Origin: Halanaerobium saccharolyticum
GTDB taxonomy: Bacteria > Bacillota > Halanaerobiia > Halanaerobiales > Halanaerobiaceae
Assembly: GCF_004362045.1 (NCBI RefSeq)
Contig: NZ_SNWX01000016.1
Coordinates: 1 to 64,000, forward strand
Reading direction: 5' to 3'
Length of the DNA: 64,000 nt
The notes under the pieces are model-generated. The model was given only the letters and a program-made list of their open reading frames with translations. It had not been told where the DNA came from and ran no database searches. A program made the position numbers and the translations under genes. Below, piece after piece: positions 25,181 through 33,756 of the stretch. Numbering within the stretch: position 1 is the first letter of the stretch; every line of letters starts with the position of its first letter.

Positions 25181-26677
25181 TTATACGGTAGCTAATTGAA
25201 GTAATTTTTCTTCAGTTGCTTCTTCTCTATCCAAAATACCTGTTATCTTTCCCTCAGAAATAACAGCAATTCTGTCACAAACTCCAAGTAATTCAGGTAG
25301 ATATGAAGAAATAAAAATTATAGCTTTATCCTCTTTTAATAATTCAGCCATCAGTTTATAAATTTCTTTTTTGGCCCCCACATCGATACCAACTGTTGAT
25401 TCGTCAAAGAATAAGATAGAAGCATCAACATTTAACCATTTTGCGATAACTACTTTTTGCTGATTACCACCACTTAAAAACTGGACTTTTTGCTTGATTG
25501 ATGGCGTTTTAATATTTAAATCCTCAACATTTCTTCTGGTCTCTTTTTCTTCGGACTTTTTGTCAAGAACTCCAAGATTACTTGAGTACATAGAACTAAC
25601 CAGGCTGCAGTTATCCTGGACACTGAGGGGTAAGGCTAATCCCTGTTTTTGACGATCCTCTGGTATTAATCCGATTCCAGCATTAATTGAGTCAACCGGT
25701 TTATTTATCTTAACATCTTTTTGGTTTATTTTTATTTCTCCGGAATCAATTTTATCAGCACCAAAAATTGTACGGAGCAGTTCAGTTCTTCCAGCTCCAA
25801 TTAAGCCAAAAAATCCTAATACCTCTCCCTTATGCAGCTCAAAAGAGGCATCTATAACTTTTTTACCACTGTTTAAATTATTTACCTCTAGAATTTTTTC
25901 TCCCTTATCAATCTCCTCTTTATAATATAGATCTCCTATTTCTCGACCAACCATCATTGTTATTAAATCATCTTCTCTTACCTCAGAAATTTCTCTTGTA
26001 CCTACATATTCACCATCTCTGAGAACTGTCACCCGGTCACAAACTTCAAATACCTCATCAAGTCTATGATTAACATAAATAATTGAAACCCCTTTTTCTT
26101 TTAATTCCAGCATTGTCTTATGCAGTTCTTCTGTTTCTTTTTCTGCCAGTAACGCTGTTGGCTCATCAAAAATCAATATATTAGCATCATGAGAAACTGC
26201 TTTAGCAATTGCCACCATTTCCTGCTGAACATTTGTTAAAGAGTCTAATCTGGATTTAGGATTTATTTCAGTTAAATTTAGCGAATCTAAATGTTTGCGG
26301 GTTTCTTTATACATATAATCCCAGTTAACAATGCCATTTTTAGTTGGCTGCTCTCCTAAAAATATATTCTCTGCAACAGATAACTTGGGAGCTAACATCA
26401 TATGCTGATAAACTGCAGCCAGTCCATATTTTTCTGCCATTATTGGATTATTTATATTAGCTTTTTCTCCATTTAACAATATATCTCCACTTTCAGAATC
26501 TTTTTGATGGACCCCCATTAGGATTTTTAATAAAGTTGACTTACCTGCACCATTTTCACCTACTAATCCATGAATCTCTCCTTTTTTAACTTTAAAATCA
26601 ACCTGATCAAGTGCTTTAACACCAGGAAAAGTTTTGGTAATTTGATTCATTTCTACTGCGTATTTTTCATCAGGCAA
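25181..26677 (-). CDS. rbsA: Ribose-type ABC transporter ATPase (RbsA, two ABC domains)
   Basis: A 498-residue tandem ATPase of the CUT2 sugar family. The N-half Walker A is GENGAGKSTLL, followed by the Walker B region LIFDEPTALLAEKE. The C-half has FGLIGAGRTELLR in place of a canonical Walker A, signature LSGGNQQKVVIAKWL, and ILFFDESTVGIDVGAKKEIY. This asymmetry is normal for RbsA. It starts at TTG behind GGAGAGGAGG. It partners RbsC and the binding protein at 27492. Confidence 0.93.
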   Translation of the reverse strand: MPDEKYAVEMNQITKTFPGVKALDQVDFKVKKGEIHGLVGENGAGKSTLLKILMGVHQKDSESGDILLNGEKANINNPIMAEKYGLAAVYQHMMLAPKLSVAENIFLGEQPTKNGIVNWDYMYKETRKHLDSLNLTEINPKSRLDSLTNVQQEMVAIAKAVSHDANILIFDEPTALLAEKETEELHKTMLELKEKGVSIIYVNHRLDEVFEVCDRVTVLRDGEYVGTREISEVREDDLITMMVGREIGDLYYKEEIDKGEKILEVNNLNSGKKVIDASFELHKGEVLGFFGLIGAGRTELLRTIFGADKIDSGEIKINQKDVKINKPVDSINAGIGLIPEDRQKQGLALPLSVQDNCSLVSSMYSSNLGVLDKKSEEKETRRNVEDLNIKTPSIKQKVQFLSGGNQQKVVIAKWLNVDASILFFDESTVGIDVGAKKEIYKLMAELLKEDKAIIFISSYLPELLGVCDRIAVISEGKITGILDREEATEEKLLQLATV

Positions 26678-26710
26678 TGATTTTCCTCCTCTCCTAAATT
26701 ATCAATCCAT

Positions 26711-27379
26711 TTATTCTTCTAACTCTGCAATGATTTTCAGTCCTGAACTACTACCAATTCTTGAAGCCCCTGCATTTATCATTTTCTTGTAATCTGCAAG
26801 AGATCTAATTCCACCGGCAGCTTTAACTTTTTTATGATCTCCAACCACCTCTTTCATCAGCTTTACATTTTCCACAGTCGCTCCCTCTGGACCAAAACCG
26901 GTTGAGGTTTTAATATAATCAAGCTTATCAATTTTCAGACAAATTTCTGCTAATTTTTTAATTTCTGCTTCTGTTAAATAACAGGTTTCGAAAATAACTT
27001 TAAAAGTGATATCTCCACAAACTTCAGCCACCTGTTCTATATCAGCTTTAACTTTTTCCCAGTCATGATCTTTAACAGCCACAATATTAACTACCATGTC
27101 TAACTCTGTTGCTCCCAATTCAATTGCCTCTTTAGCTTCAAAAACTTTTGTTGCTGTTGTGTGATAACCGAGGGGAAAACCAACAGTGCCATCAATTTCT
27201 ACCCCTGTACCAGCAAGCTTTTCAGCTGCATATTCAACAAAGTCAGGCCCAATAGCTACAGAAGCAAATCCATATTCAGCAGCTTCTTCACATAACTTTT
27301 TTATATCTTCTCTTTTACCATCTGGATTTAAAAATGTATGGTCAATAGTTTTAGCAATTTCTTTTTTCGTAAAATTCAT
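26711..27379 (-). CDS. deoC: Deoxyribose-phosphate aldolase
   Basis: A 222-residue class I aldolase that splits 2-deoxyribose 5-phosphate into acetaldehyde and glyceraldehyde 3-phosphate. TIDHTFLNPDGKREDI is the N-terminal family motif, ELDMVVNI holds the proton-relay Asp, and DYIKTSTGFGPEGAT holds the Schiff-base Lys; KAAGGIRSLADY follows. ATG 27379 is preceded by GGGGG; the in-frame TTG five codons upstream lies next to that site. Its place between the binding protein and rbsA suggests the transporter may import deoxyribose or nucleoside-derived sugar. Confidence 0.93.
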   Translation of the reverse strand: MNFTKKEIAKTIDHTFLNPDGKREDIKKLCEEAAEYGFASVAIGPDFVEYAAEKLAGTGVEIDGTVGFPLGYHTTATKVFEAKEAIELGATELDMVVNIVAVKDHDWEKVKADIEQVAEVCGDITFKVIFETCYLTEAEIKKLAEICLKIDKLDYIKTSTGFGPEGATVENVKLMKEVVGDHKKVKAAGGIRSLADYKKMINAGASRIGSSSGLKIIAELEE

Positions 27380-27455
27380 ATTTAAAACCCCCAATTTATA
27401 GGCTTATGATAAATGAATCAAAAAACAAAAACTTTTGCTTCTAAATAAAATTTAG

Positions 27456-27484
27456 ATATACCGCCCTGAAAAAGGGCGGTATAT
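27456..27484 (-). terminator. Intra-operon hairpin after the sugar-binding protein gene
   Basis: 12-bp arms ATATACCGCCCT and AGGGCGGTATAT with a GAAAA-type loop, in the gap between the binding protein gene and deoC. The downstream tract on the minus strand (CTAAATTTTATTT) is imperfect, which suits partial termination or 3'-end protection. This would leave more binding-protein message than downstream message. Confidence 0.75.
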
Positions 27485-27491
27485 ATGATTA

Positions 27492-28499
27492 TTATTCAGC
27501 TAATTCAGCTTCGGCTCTCATATCAGGATTTAGTAAGTTCTGGATTTCAGGATTATTCATATTAGCCTGTGTTACTGCTGTAACTCCAGTATTAACAAAC
27601 TCTGGTAATTCTTCGCCTTCAATAGCTCTAACTGCAAATTGAACACCTTTAAAGCCCATACCAAAAGGATCCTGGACAATTAATGCATCAATTGTACCTT
27701 CTTCGAGAGCTCTCTTTTCAGCGTCATCAGCATCAAAAGCTACTACAGGCATTTCATCTGCAATATCTCTTTCCGCAATTGCTCTAGCAACACCAGCACC
27801 AGTGTGATTATTATCAGCAAAAAATCCTACTAATTCTTCTGGATGACTTGTCAGAATATCTTCCGCAGTACTTAAAGCTTCCGGGATTCTATTGTCAACA
27901 TATCTGGTTTCTAGAATTTCTAAGCCAGGTGCATATTCATTTAAACCCTGGATAAATCCTTGATCACGATCAGCAAGCACCTGAACCCCGGCCATAGCAC
28001 TTATTAAACCAACCTTACCGGAATCTACTGATTTACCATGCTGCTTGGCCATTTCTACAAATGTCTCTGCTGCCAATTTACCTCCAGCTATATTATCAGT
28101 TGCTAAGTGAGAATGAATCTTATCAGTGTTTACTTTATTGTCAATTGTAATAATTTTAATTCCCTGATCATAAGCTCTTTCCAGAGCAGGAACACTAGCA
28201 TCTGAACTGGTAGAAGCCATTACAATCGCATCTGGCTGTCTGGTTATAACATTTTCTAAAATAGCTACCTGTTCAGCAATTTGTGATTCAGAAGTAGGAC
28301 CATGAGTGGTAATAGTTACATTATCTAACTTCTCGTCTGCTGTTCTGGCACCAGTTAATACATCCTGCCAGAAACCTGAATCAGTAGCTTTAATTATAAC
28401 AGCAATATTATATTCCTGAGCAAAAGAACCTGCGGTAAAAACAAAAGCAAAGACCATAACCAGTGCTAAAATAGTTAGTAATTTTGAATTTTTAATCAT
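27492..28499 (-). CDS. Ribose-type sugar-binding protein (CUT2, RbsB-like)
   Basis: A 335-residue exported protein with signal peptide 1-27 (KNSKLLTILALVMVFAFVFT). Periplasmic-binding-protein fold type I: YNIAVIIKATDSGFWQDVL, VITRQPDAIVMASTS, GIKIITIDNKVNTD, GFFADNNHTGAGVARAI, VVAFDADDAEKRALEEG and ALIVQDPFGMGFKGV cover both lobes. Start ATG behind AAGGGGG. It is the first gene of the long pentose operon, with a 390-base leader and paired LacI-type operators. The sugar specificity (ribose, deoxyribose or another pentose) is not certain. Confidence 0.9.
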   Translation of the reverse strand: MIKNSKLLTILALVMVFAFVFTAGSFAQEYNIAVIIKATDSGFWQDVLTGARTADEKLDNVTITTHGPTSESQIAEQVAILENVITRQPDAIVMASTSSDASVPALERAYDQGIKIITIDNKVNTDKIHSHLATDNIAGGKLAAETFVEMAKQHGKSVDSGKVGLISAMAGVQVLADRDQGFIQGLNEYAPGLEILETRYVDNRIPEALSTAEDILTSHPEELVGFFADNNHTGAGVARAIAERDIADEMPVVAFDADDAEKRALEEGTIDALIVQDPFGMGFKGVQFAVRAIEGEELPEFVNTGVTAVTQANMNNPEIQNLLNPDMRAEAELAE

Positions 28500-28849
28500 T
28501 TGAAAACTACCCCCTTATTTGTTTTGAAAAAATTCTGACTTCAATAACCAACAATATTCTTTTGGTTTTTTAGATTTAACCCCCTTTCGGCTAAACAAAT
28601 ATTTTAAAAAGTAGTGCAAAAATGTAATTAAAGATCAACCCAATTTTTGTCTGATGATTAACATTATTCACACTATTTTTCTCAAAATAATTTGAAGGAA
28701 CTGCTTTTAATCTGGATATCTGAATACAGCCTGAGTACTCCAGATCACCTCCTTTTGTTTTTAACTTTTAAATCTCTTATGCTTTTGCTTCAACATAAGT
28801 CTTATTAATACCAGGCTATTATTAGAGCCCTACAGATTTAACAATCAAT

Positions 28850-28869
28850 TTATGGGATCGGTTCCACAT
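28850..28869. promoter_or_regulatory. LacI-family operator, promoter-proximal copy
   Basis: TTATGGGATCGGTTCCACAT, a near-palindrome around a central CG, as LacI-family regulators use. It is the inverted near-copy (19 of 20) of the site at 28940-28959. It lies just downstream of the candidate start point of the sugar operon. Confidence 0.8.
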
Positions 28870-28890
28870 CAAATGCAAAAAGTAGATCGA

Positions 28891-28919
28891 GTCATATTAT
28901 TACTATTTAATAATTGTAA
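28891..28919 (-). promoter_or_regulatory. Candidate promoter of the pentose operon
   Basis: Minus strand: -35 TTACAA (28914-28919), 17-bp spacer, -10 TATGAC (28891-28896). The hexamers are weak. The position between two operators, matching the layout of the fucI and SorC promoters, raises confidence. Confidence 0.5.
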
Positions 28920-28939
28920 GATCTTCACTAACTGATAAT

Positions 28940-28959
28940 ATGTGGAACCGGTCCCATAA
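28940..28959. promoter_or_regulatory. LacI-family operator, upstream copy
   Basis: ATGTGGAACCGGTCCCATAA, with the CCGG centre flanked by GGA/TCC. It is the inverted near-copy of the site at 28850-28869, with centres 90 bp apart. It lies 31 bases past the stop codon of the LacI-family gene, the likely binder. Confidence 0.8.
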
Positions 28960-28989
28960 AATTTAAATAAAGATATTATTTAATCAAAA

Positions 28990-30012
28990 TTATATATATA
29001 ATTCTGATCCGAGCAATTTTAACTTAGAATCTATAATAACTTTCTCATAAGGCTTATCAGGATGCTCAAATCTTTTTAATAATAATTCCATAGCCTTTTT
29101 CCCCATTTTACGAACATCTCTCTCTACATAACTATATTTCATATTAAATAATTCCTGCCCGGCTACTTTATCAAAAACAACAAAAGCAATGTCCTCTGGA
29201 ATTTTTAAGTTTTTTTCAAAAACAGCCCTTAAAAATCCAATACAGCTTAAATTATTACTGATAAAAAAAGCTGTCGGCAGTTCTGCTTCAGAATTTAATA
29301 AATCTATCATCAGATTGTAAGTAGTATCAGCATCAAAATTACCTGGAACAATGTAATGATCATTTATCTCCAGTCCATAAGCTTCTAATGCTTTTTTATA
29401 TCCTGCAAGACGCTCACGTCCAATTGAAAGACTGAGATCTCCCTGGATAATTCCAATCCTACTGTGCCCTGCTTTAATTAAAGCTTCTGTTGCCAGATAA
29501 GAACTGGTAAAATTATCAGAATAAACTCCATCAGTAGTAAAACCTTCAATAGAACGATCTAAAAGCACAATTGGACAGTTAATTTTTTCAATTAAATTAT
29601 TCAGCTTTTTAAACTGTTTTTTATTATAATTTCCTGCAGGAGTAAAAATCAATCCCTTAGATCGCTGCCTTAACATAACCTGCAGAGATCTAAAATCCTT
29701 TTCAATCTCGTTTGCTGTATTACACAAAATTAATGTTAGGTCATTTTCATCTATACTCTGACTTACTCCACTTAATATCTCCCCAAAAAATGGGTTATTT
29801 GCTTCTGGTATTATAAGTCCAATAGTATCACTTTCTTGCTTTGAAAGAGATCGAGCAACAGCTGAAGGAAAATAATTGTTTTCCTCCATGACCTTTTCAA
29901 TTTTTTTTCTAGTTTCAGAACTTACATAACCAGAACCATTAATTACTCTAGATACTGTCGACTTACCCACACCTGCTTCTTTCGCTATATCATTTATTGT
30001 TATTTCTGACAC
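28990..30012 (-). CDS. LacI-family transcriptional regulator of the pentose locus
   Basis: A 340-residue regulator with an N-terminal LacI helix-turn-helix (ITINDIAKEAGVGKSTVSRV, residues 4-23), hinge helix PSAVARSL, then a sugar-binding core (TIGLIIPEANNPFFGEIL, CIGFLRAVFEKNL). It starts behind GAGGGTAA. It lies between the fucI-HPS-PHI genes and the binding-protein operon, immediately upstream of the two matching operators, so it probably controls the operon at 28499 and perhaps itself. The effector is unknown. Confidence 0.92.
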   Translation of the reverse strand: MSEITINDIAKEAGVGKSTVSRVINGSGYVSSETRKKIEKVMEENNYFPSAVARSLSKQESDTIGLIIPEANNPFFGEILSGVSQSIDENDLTLILCNTANEIEKDFRSLQVMLRQRSKGLIFTPAGNYNKKQFKKLNNLIEKINCPIVLLDRSIEGFTTDGVYSDNFTSSYLATEALIKAGHSRIGIIQGDLSLSIGRERLAGYKKALEAYGLEINDHYIVPGNFDADTTYNLMIDLLNSEAELPTAFFISNNLSCIGFLRAVFEKNLKIPEDIAFVVFDKVAGQELFNMKYSYVERDVRKMGKKAMELLLKRFEHPDKPYEKVIIDSKLKLLGSELYI

Positions 30013-30151
30013 AATTACCCTCTTCTTTGAATAATATTATATAATTTTTCTATGCTTAATTATACAATTAACTAATTATTTTGTCAAATCTTTTTATTAT
30101 TCAGAATTTTAAATCATAAATAGGTGCCAGCTGAATCTGTAAAATATTATT

Positions 30152-30706
30152 TTATTCCAAATTTGCATGAAGTTCGAAAAGCCTTGCTGTTTCAATGTTT
30201 TTTCCCGCTGCTAAATTAATAATCAAATTATCACCTAAAACCAAAAGTCCTGTTTCAAAATAACTTCCACCGGGAAGAGTACCTCCATTTTTATTTTCTT
30301 TCTCAAAATTTTCTGCAGGAATTTGAACTATCACATCTGCTAATTCTGCCAGAGTTGATTTTTTTGCTCCTGTAAACGCTGCAACTCTACCTTTTTTATT
30401 TTTAGCCTTTCTAACATTGAGAAGAGTACCCTCTGTTTCCCCAGAAGCACTGGCTGCTAATAATAAATCTCCTTTTCTAAAAGCAGGGGTATTAGTTTCA
30501 CCAACTAGATAAACTTCAAAACCAAACTGCATAAACCTCATTGCAATAGACTTCATAATTAAAAGCGAACGTCCTCTTCCTGTAAAAAATAATCTTTCTG
30601 CTGAAAAAATTTCTTTTTTTAATAAATCAAGTTCTGAAATTTCAATTCTAGAAATTATCCTTTTTAAATCTTCCAGGGTTTTTAAACTATTTTCTACAAT
30701 ATCCAT
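30152..30706 (-). CDS. hxlB: 6-phospho-3-hexuloisomerase (SIS domain)
   Basis: A 184-residue sugar isomerase. The SIS fold includes FFTGRGRSLLIMKSIAMRF, AASASGETEGTL and SYFETGLLVLGDNLI. It interconverts arabino-3-hexulose 6-phosphate and fructose 6-phosphate, following HPS in the ribulose monophosphate pathway. It lies 15 bases after the HPS gene, in the classical hxlA-hxlB order. Start ATG behind GGGG. In a pentose locus it may run in either direction. Confidence 0.88.
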   Translation of the reverse strand: MDIVENSLKTLEDLKRIISRIEISELDLLKKEIFSAERLFFTGRGRSLLIMKSIAMRFMQFGFEVYLVGETNTPAFRKGDLLLAASASGETEGTLLNVRKAKNKKGRVAAFTGAKKSTLAELADVIVQIPAENFEKENKNGGTLPGGSYFETGLLVLGDNLIINLAAGKNIETARLFELHANLE

Positions 30707-30721
30707 TTTGATACCCCACTC

Positions 30722-31351
30722 TCAATAGTTATCAATTATTTTTCTCATTTTTTCTGCTACATATTCTGGTTTTTCGTTTTTATAGACTGCCCCACCCACT
30801 ATTATAATATCTGCACTACTTTTACAGGCTTTTTCAAAATTATTTAAGTTAATTCCTCCAGCAACTGCTTTTTTTGCCTTAATATTTTTAAGAAATTTAA
30901 TGTTTTTAAGCGGATCTATTTCCTCCATTTTCATGTCAGCTGCCCGGTGAACACTAATATAGGCAGGAGAAAAGCGATCAATCTCTTCAGCTCTTTTTTT
31001 TATCTTGCTGACCGAACACATATCAATTAAAATCTCCTTTTTAAATTCTGCTGCACTTTTAATTGAAGCTTTAATGGTACTGTTATTTGCAGCTGCCAGT
31101 ACAGACACCATATCAGCTCCCTTTTGAAAAGCCAGGTCGGGTATTATTCCACCACCATCCATTACTTTTAGATCAGCAAAAACTATTTTTTCTGGATAAA
31201 GTTCTTTAATAACGGGAATTATAGAAAGTCCTTCAGAAATAATTAACGGTGTTCCAAGTTCTATAATCTCAAAATAATCAGCTACTTTTTTTAGCAGTTT
31301 CAGACTGGATTTTAAATCAAATAAATCAATCGCTAATTGTAATTTTTTAAT
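30722..31351 (-). CDS. hxlA: 3-hexulose-6-phosphate synthase
   Basis: A 209-residue TIM-barrel lyase of the KGPDC/HPS superfamily. It joins formaldehyde to ribulose 5-phosphate, or does the reverse. The frame is open with conserved sequence upstream of the first ATG (31162): KKLQLAIDLFDL, EIIELGTPLI and FADLKVMDGGG (Asp60, Lys62, Asp65 active site). The family start falls at an ATT (31351), 6 bases after GGGGGAG; no ATG, GTG or TTG is available. The phosphate-binding AVAGGINL and IIVGGAVY are present. The HRAAD segment differs from the usual HTG-type segment of HPS, so substrate detail is uncertain. Confidence 0.83.
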   Translation of the reverse strand: MKKLQLAIDLFDLKSSLKLLKKVADYFEIIELGTPLIISEGLSIIPVIKELYPEKIVFADLKVMDGGGIIPDLAFQKGADMVSVLAAANNSTIKASIKSAAEFKKEILIDMCSVSKIKKRAEEIDRFSPAYISVHRAADMKMEEIDPLKNIKFLKNIKAKKAVAGGINLNNFEKACKSSADIIIVGGAVYKNEKPEYVAEKMRKIIDNY

Positions 31352-31389
31352 AATTAACTCCCCCTTAATTTTAAAAATTTAGTAAATTA

Positions 31390-31444
31390 ATGAGATTCCT
31401 CGAAACCGCCAGTTTAACCTTCAAAAGTCAGGAAGAATCTCATT
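31390..31444 (-). terminator. Hairpin between fucI and HPS genes
   Basis: Arms AATGAGATTC and GAATCTCATT, with further CCT/AGG pairing inside, enclose about 30 bases. The following minus-strand tract is AT-rich but lacks a clean T run. It may be a partial terminator or a processing site after fucI. Confidence 0.5.
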
Positions 31445-31456
31445 GTTAAAATATTT

Positions 31457-33262
31457 TTAGCTATATAATGGCCCAAAATTTTTACAGGCCCTGTAGTCCG
31501 CGCTTTCTAAATCTTTAGTGCCAAATAGGTTCCAGGCATCCGGCCTGAATATCCTTTCTTCTTCAACATTGTGCATGTTGACCGGTATTCTGAGCATTGA
31601 AGCTAAAATAATTAACTGATCACCTATGTGGCCAAAACTAATTGCTCCATGATTTGAGCCCCAGTTGTTCATGACTGAATAGACATCTTTAAAAGCTCCT
31701 TCTCCTGTCAGCTCTGGCACAAACCAGGTTGTGGGCCAGGTAGGATCTGTTCTCTGATTTAGGACTTCATGGATTTCTGGTTCTATGTCTACTGTATATC
31801 CTTCTGCTATCTGTAATACAGGTCCCAGGCCTTTTACTATGTTCATTCTGGCCATTGTGACCGGCATTCCACCTTCTGATAAAAACTGCGAGGAAAAGCC
31901 TCCACCTCTAAAGTAGCCTAAATTTGCAGGCCGCCATTCTGTTGCTTTAAGGCAGGCATCTACCTCTTCTTCACTGATATTCCAGAATTCCTTCATAACT
32001 GAATTACCAGCTTCATCCTTCATCTTGCCAGTGCCATCAAGAGTTGTAGAGCCTGAGTTAATTAAGTGAATTATTCCATTCTCAGCTCTGCCTGTTAGTT
32101 TTTTACCAGTTACTCTCTCAACTGCTTCTGGACTCCAGAAGGTTCTTACATCAGAAAAGATCTGGGCTCTGTTTGTTAAGAGATGGTTAAAGAGCATGGG
32201 GACCGCATTTAAACTGTCATTTTCTGTGGCCATCATATAGGCTTCTCTAATCCCATTCCAGTCAAAAGATGAATTTAGGATTGCTTCCATAAAATCTCCA
32301 TTGGGGAAATGATCTGTCCACTGCCTCTGCCCCTGGAAACCGGCTGCTATTGCATTATGACCATTTGCTTCTTCTCCATAACCCATCTCTTTAAGTTTAG
32401 GATTACCAACCATCAAATCTCTTGCTATAATAGTCATTTTAACAACGAATTCCCACTGCTCATCTTTCTCTTCACGGCTGAACTGTTCTGCTTCTGGATT
32501 ATTATCCTGACCTTCAATACAATTTTCTTTAACCCAGGCTAATGCTTTTTCGAATTCTTCCTGATCATAAATTTCTTCTTCTATTCGACGGGTAAACTCA
32601 CTCATGTCTATATATTCGTTTCTCATGCCTAAGTAATCCTGAAAAACTTCTTCGTCTACAATTGAACCTGCTATTCCCATGGAAACTCCGCCCATTGATA
32701 GATAGGATTTACCTCTCATTGTTGCTGCTGCCAGACCAGCTTTAGCAAACTTGAGTATTTTTTCTTTTACATCCTCCGGTATACTTTCAGTTCCTGCATC
32801 CTGTACATTTTCTCCATAAATTTTAAAAACAGGAAGTCCTTTCTGGTTGTGTCCTGCTGCAGCTGCAGCCAGGTAAACTGCTCCCGGTCTTTCTGAACCA
32901 TTAAAACCCCAGATTGCTTTTGGCCGCAAAGGATTTTGGTCAATAGTTTCAGTTCCATAACACCAGGAAGGAGTTACAGTTAAGGAGACACCTACACCTT
33001 CCCGCTGAAACTTCTCTTCAGCTTTTGCTGCTTCTGCCACTCCACCAATAGTGCTGTCAGCTATTACACATTCTACTGGTAAACCATTGGGATGTCGTAA
33101 ATTTTTCTCTAAAAGTTCAGCCACACTTTCAGCTAAGCCCATAGTCTGGGCTTCTAAAGATTCTCTAACCCCTCTTTCTCTACCATCAATTGTTGGTCTG
33201 ATACCAATTTTGGGTATTGAGCCAATTAGTCTTTTTTTACCTTTTTCTTTACTCATTTTCAT
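31457..33262 (-). CDS. fucI: L-fucose/D-arabinose isomerase
   Basis: A 601-residue Mn2+-dependent aldose-ketose isomerase, close to the usual 590-610. Family blocks: [57 protein letters not shown] (with metal Glu), [12 protein letters not shown] and [16 protein letters not shown]. It acts on L-fucose, D-arabinose and sometimes L-xylo sugars. With no fuculose-phosphate aldolase here but with an FGGY kinase and HPS, D-arabinose to D-ribulose is the likelier role. Two ATGs two codons apart follow GGAGGGG; either may be used. The promoter is flanked by paired AT-rich operators. Confidence 0.93.
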   Translation of the reverse strand: MKMSKEKGKKRLIGSIPKIGIRPTIDGRERGVRESLEAQTMGLAESVAELLEKNLRHPNGLPVECVIADSTIGGVAEAAKAEEKFQREGVGVSLTVTPSWCYGTETIDQNPLRPKAIWGFNGSERPGAVYLAAAAAGHNQKGLPVFKIYGENVQDAGTESIPEDVKEKILKFAKAGLAAATMRGKSYLSMGGVSMGIAGSIVDEEVFQDYLGMRNEYIDMSEFTRRIEEEIYDQEEFEKALAWVKENCIEGQDNNPEAEQFSREEKDEQWEFVVKMTIIARDLMVGNPKLKEMGYGEEANGHNAIAAGFQGQRQWTDHFPNGDFMEAILNSSFDWNGIREAYMMATENDSLNAVPMLFNHLLTNRAQIFSDVRTFWSPEAVERVTGKKLTGRAENGIIHLINSGSTTLDGTGKMKDEAGNSVMKEFWNISEEEVDACLKATEWRPANLGYFRGGGFSSQFLSEGGMPVTMARMNIVKGLGPVLQIAEGYTVDIEPEIHEVLNQRTDPTWPTTWFVPELTGEGAFKDVYSVMNNWGSNHGAISFGHIGDQLIILASMLRIPVNMHNVEEERIFRPDAWNLFGTKDLESADYRACKNFGPLYS

Positions 33263-33302
33263 TTCCCCTCCAATTTAATAGAATTATTCTGAGAGATTTA
33301 AA

Positions 33303-33324
33303 ATTATAATTTAAATTATTAAAT
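33303..33324. promoter_or_regulatory. AT-rich operator-like repeat, fucI-proximal copy
   Basis: 22 bases: ATTATAATTTAAATT, one variable base, then TTAAAT. It contains the palindrome AATTTAAATT. It differs from the copy at 33395-33416 in one base, in the same orientation. It sits just downstream of the fucI start point. Confidence 0.65.
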
Positions 33325-33337
33325 TATCTTTACATTC

Positions 33338-33367
33338 ATTATATTAAAAAAAATACTTAAATTGCAA
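33338..33367 (-). promoter_or_regulatory. fucI promoter
   Basis: Minus strand: -35 TTGCAA (33362-33367), 18-bp T-rich spacer, -10 TATAAT (33338-33343). It is bracketed by the two operator-like repeats. Confidence 0.75.
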
Positions 33368-33394
33368 AATTATTTTTATATTATTCAAAATTAT

Positions 33395-33416
33395 ATTATA
33401 ATTTAAATTCTTAAAT
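33395..33416. promoter_or_regulatory. AT-rich operator-like repeat, upstream copy
   Basis: Second copy of the 22-base element (21 of 22 identical to 33303-33324), 92 bp away in the same orientation, upstream of the fucI -35. It is unlike the CCGG-centred LacI sites at 28.9 kb, so a different regulator is likely. Confidence 0.65.
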
Positions 33417-33436
33417 TTCAATTAACACTCAACATA

Positions 33437-33474
33437 AAAAAACTACCCATATCTCAGAGACATGGGTGGTTTTT
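33437..33474 (-). terminator. Terminator of ywbE / arsM-arsR unit
   Basis: Arms AAAAACTACCCAT and ATGGGTGGTTTTT (one G-U pair). On the minus strand it ends TTTTTTTATG. It lies 8 bases past the ywbE stop. A-T symmetry could let it work both ways. Confidence 0.88.
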
Positions 33475-33481
33475 ACTCATA

Positions 33482-33676
33482 TTATTCAATTATTTCTTTG
33501 ACTCTGCCAACTTTCCCATTTTCGAGCATTACCTTAATCCCGTGAGGATGAGCTGCAGAATTTGTTAAAATCCTCTTAACCACACCTTCTGTCAAATTCC
33601 CACTGCGCTGATCCTTTTTCTGAACCACTTTAACCTTTAGACCCTTTTTGATATTAGATCTCTTGTTTCCACTCAT
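33482..33676 (-). CDS. ywbE: YwbE-family small protein (DUF2196)
   Basis: 64 residues, very basic, with NIKKGLKVKVVQKKDQRSG followed by LTEGVVKRILTNSAAHPHGI, the conserved YwbE block that looks like a small SH3/KOW-type beta barrel. The function is unknown in the family. Start ATG behind AAAGGGTG. It follows arsR at 80 bases, with a 20-base tandem repeat in the gap. Confidence 0.88.
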   Translation of the reverse strand: MSGNKRSNIKKGLKVKVVQKKDQRSGNLTEGVVKRILTNSAAHPHGIKVMLENGKVGRVKEIIE

Positions 33677-33695
33677 AATTTCACCCTTTAGCTAT

Positions 33696-33735
33696 TTAGA
33701 TTTTCATTCTATTAATTAGATTTTCATTCTATTAA
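33696..33735. repeat. 20-bp tandem duplication between arsR and ywbE
   Basis: TTAGATTTTCATTCTATTAA occurs twice head to tail (33696-33715, 33716-33735) without mismatch. This points to a recent slippage or duplication event in the non-coding gap. Confidence 0.9.
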
Positions 33736-33756
33736 AATGTAATCTTCAAATTAAGA

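Larger units (their letters stand above)
28500..28989. other. Intergenic control region of the pentose operon
   Basis: 490 bases holding paired LacI-type operators (28850-28869 and 28940-28959), a candidate promoter between them (28891-28919), and a leader of about 385 bases. The leader contains a sequence fully complementary to the 3' end of 16S rRNA (minus strand, 28743-28755) without a following gene. Arms ATCTGGA/TCCAGAT next to it could form a hairpin. No RNA family was recognised. Confidence 0.6.

Noticed and set aside
28743-28755. 16S rRNA 3' end fragment (plus strand reads GATCACCTCCTTTT)
   Set aside because: The match covers only the terminal 13 bases; no upstream rRNA sequence is present. 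It is better viewed as an isolated strong Shine-Dalgarno-like sequence on the minus strand.
30722-31162. HPS gene as a truncated pseudogene starting at ATG 31162
   Set aside because: Sixty-three codons of conserved HPS sequence continue upstream in frame to an ATT with a good ribosome site, so the gene is full length.
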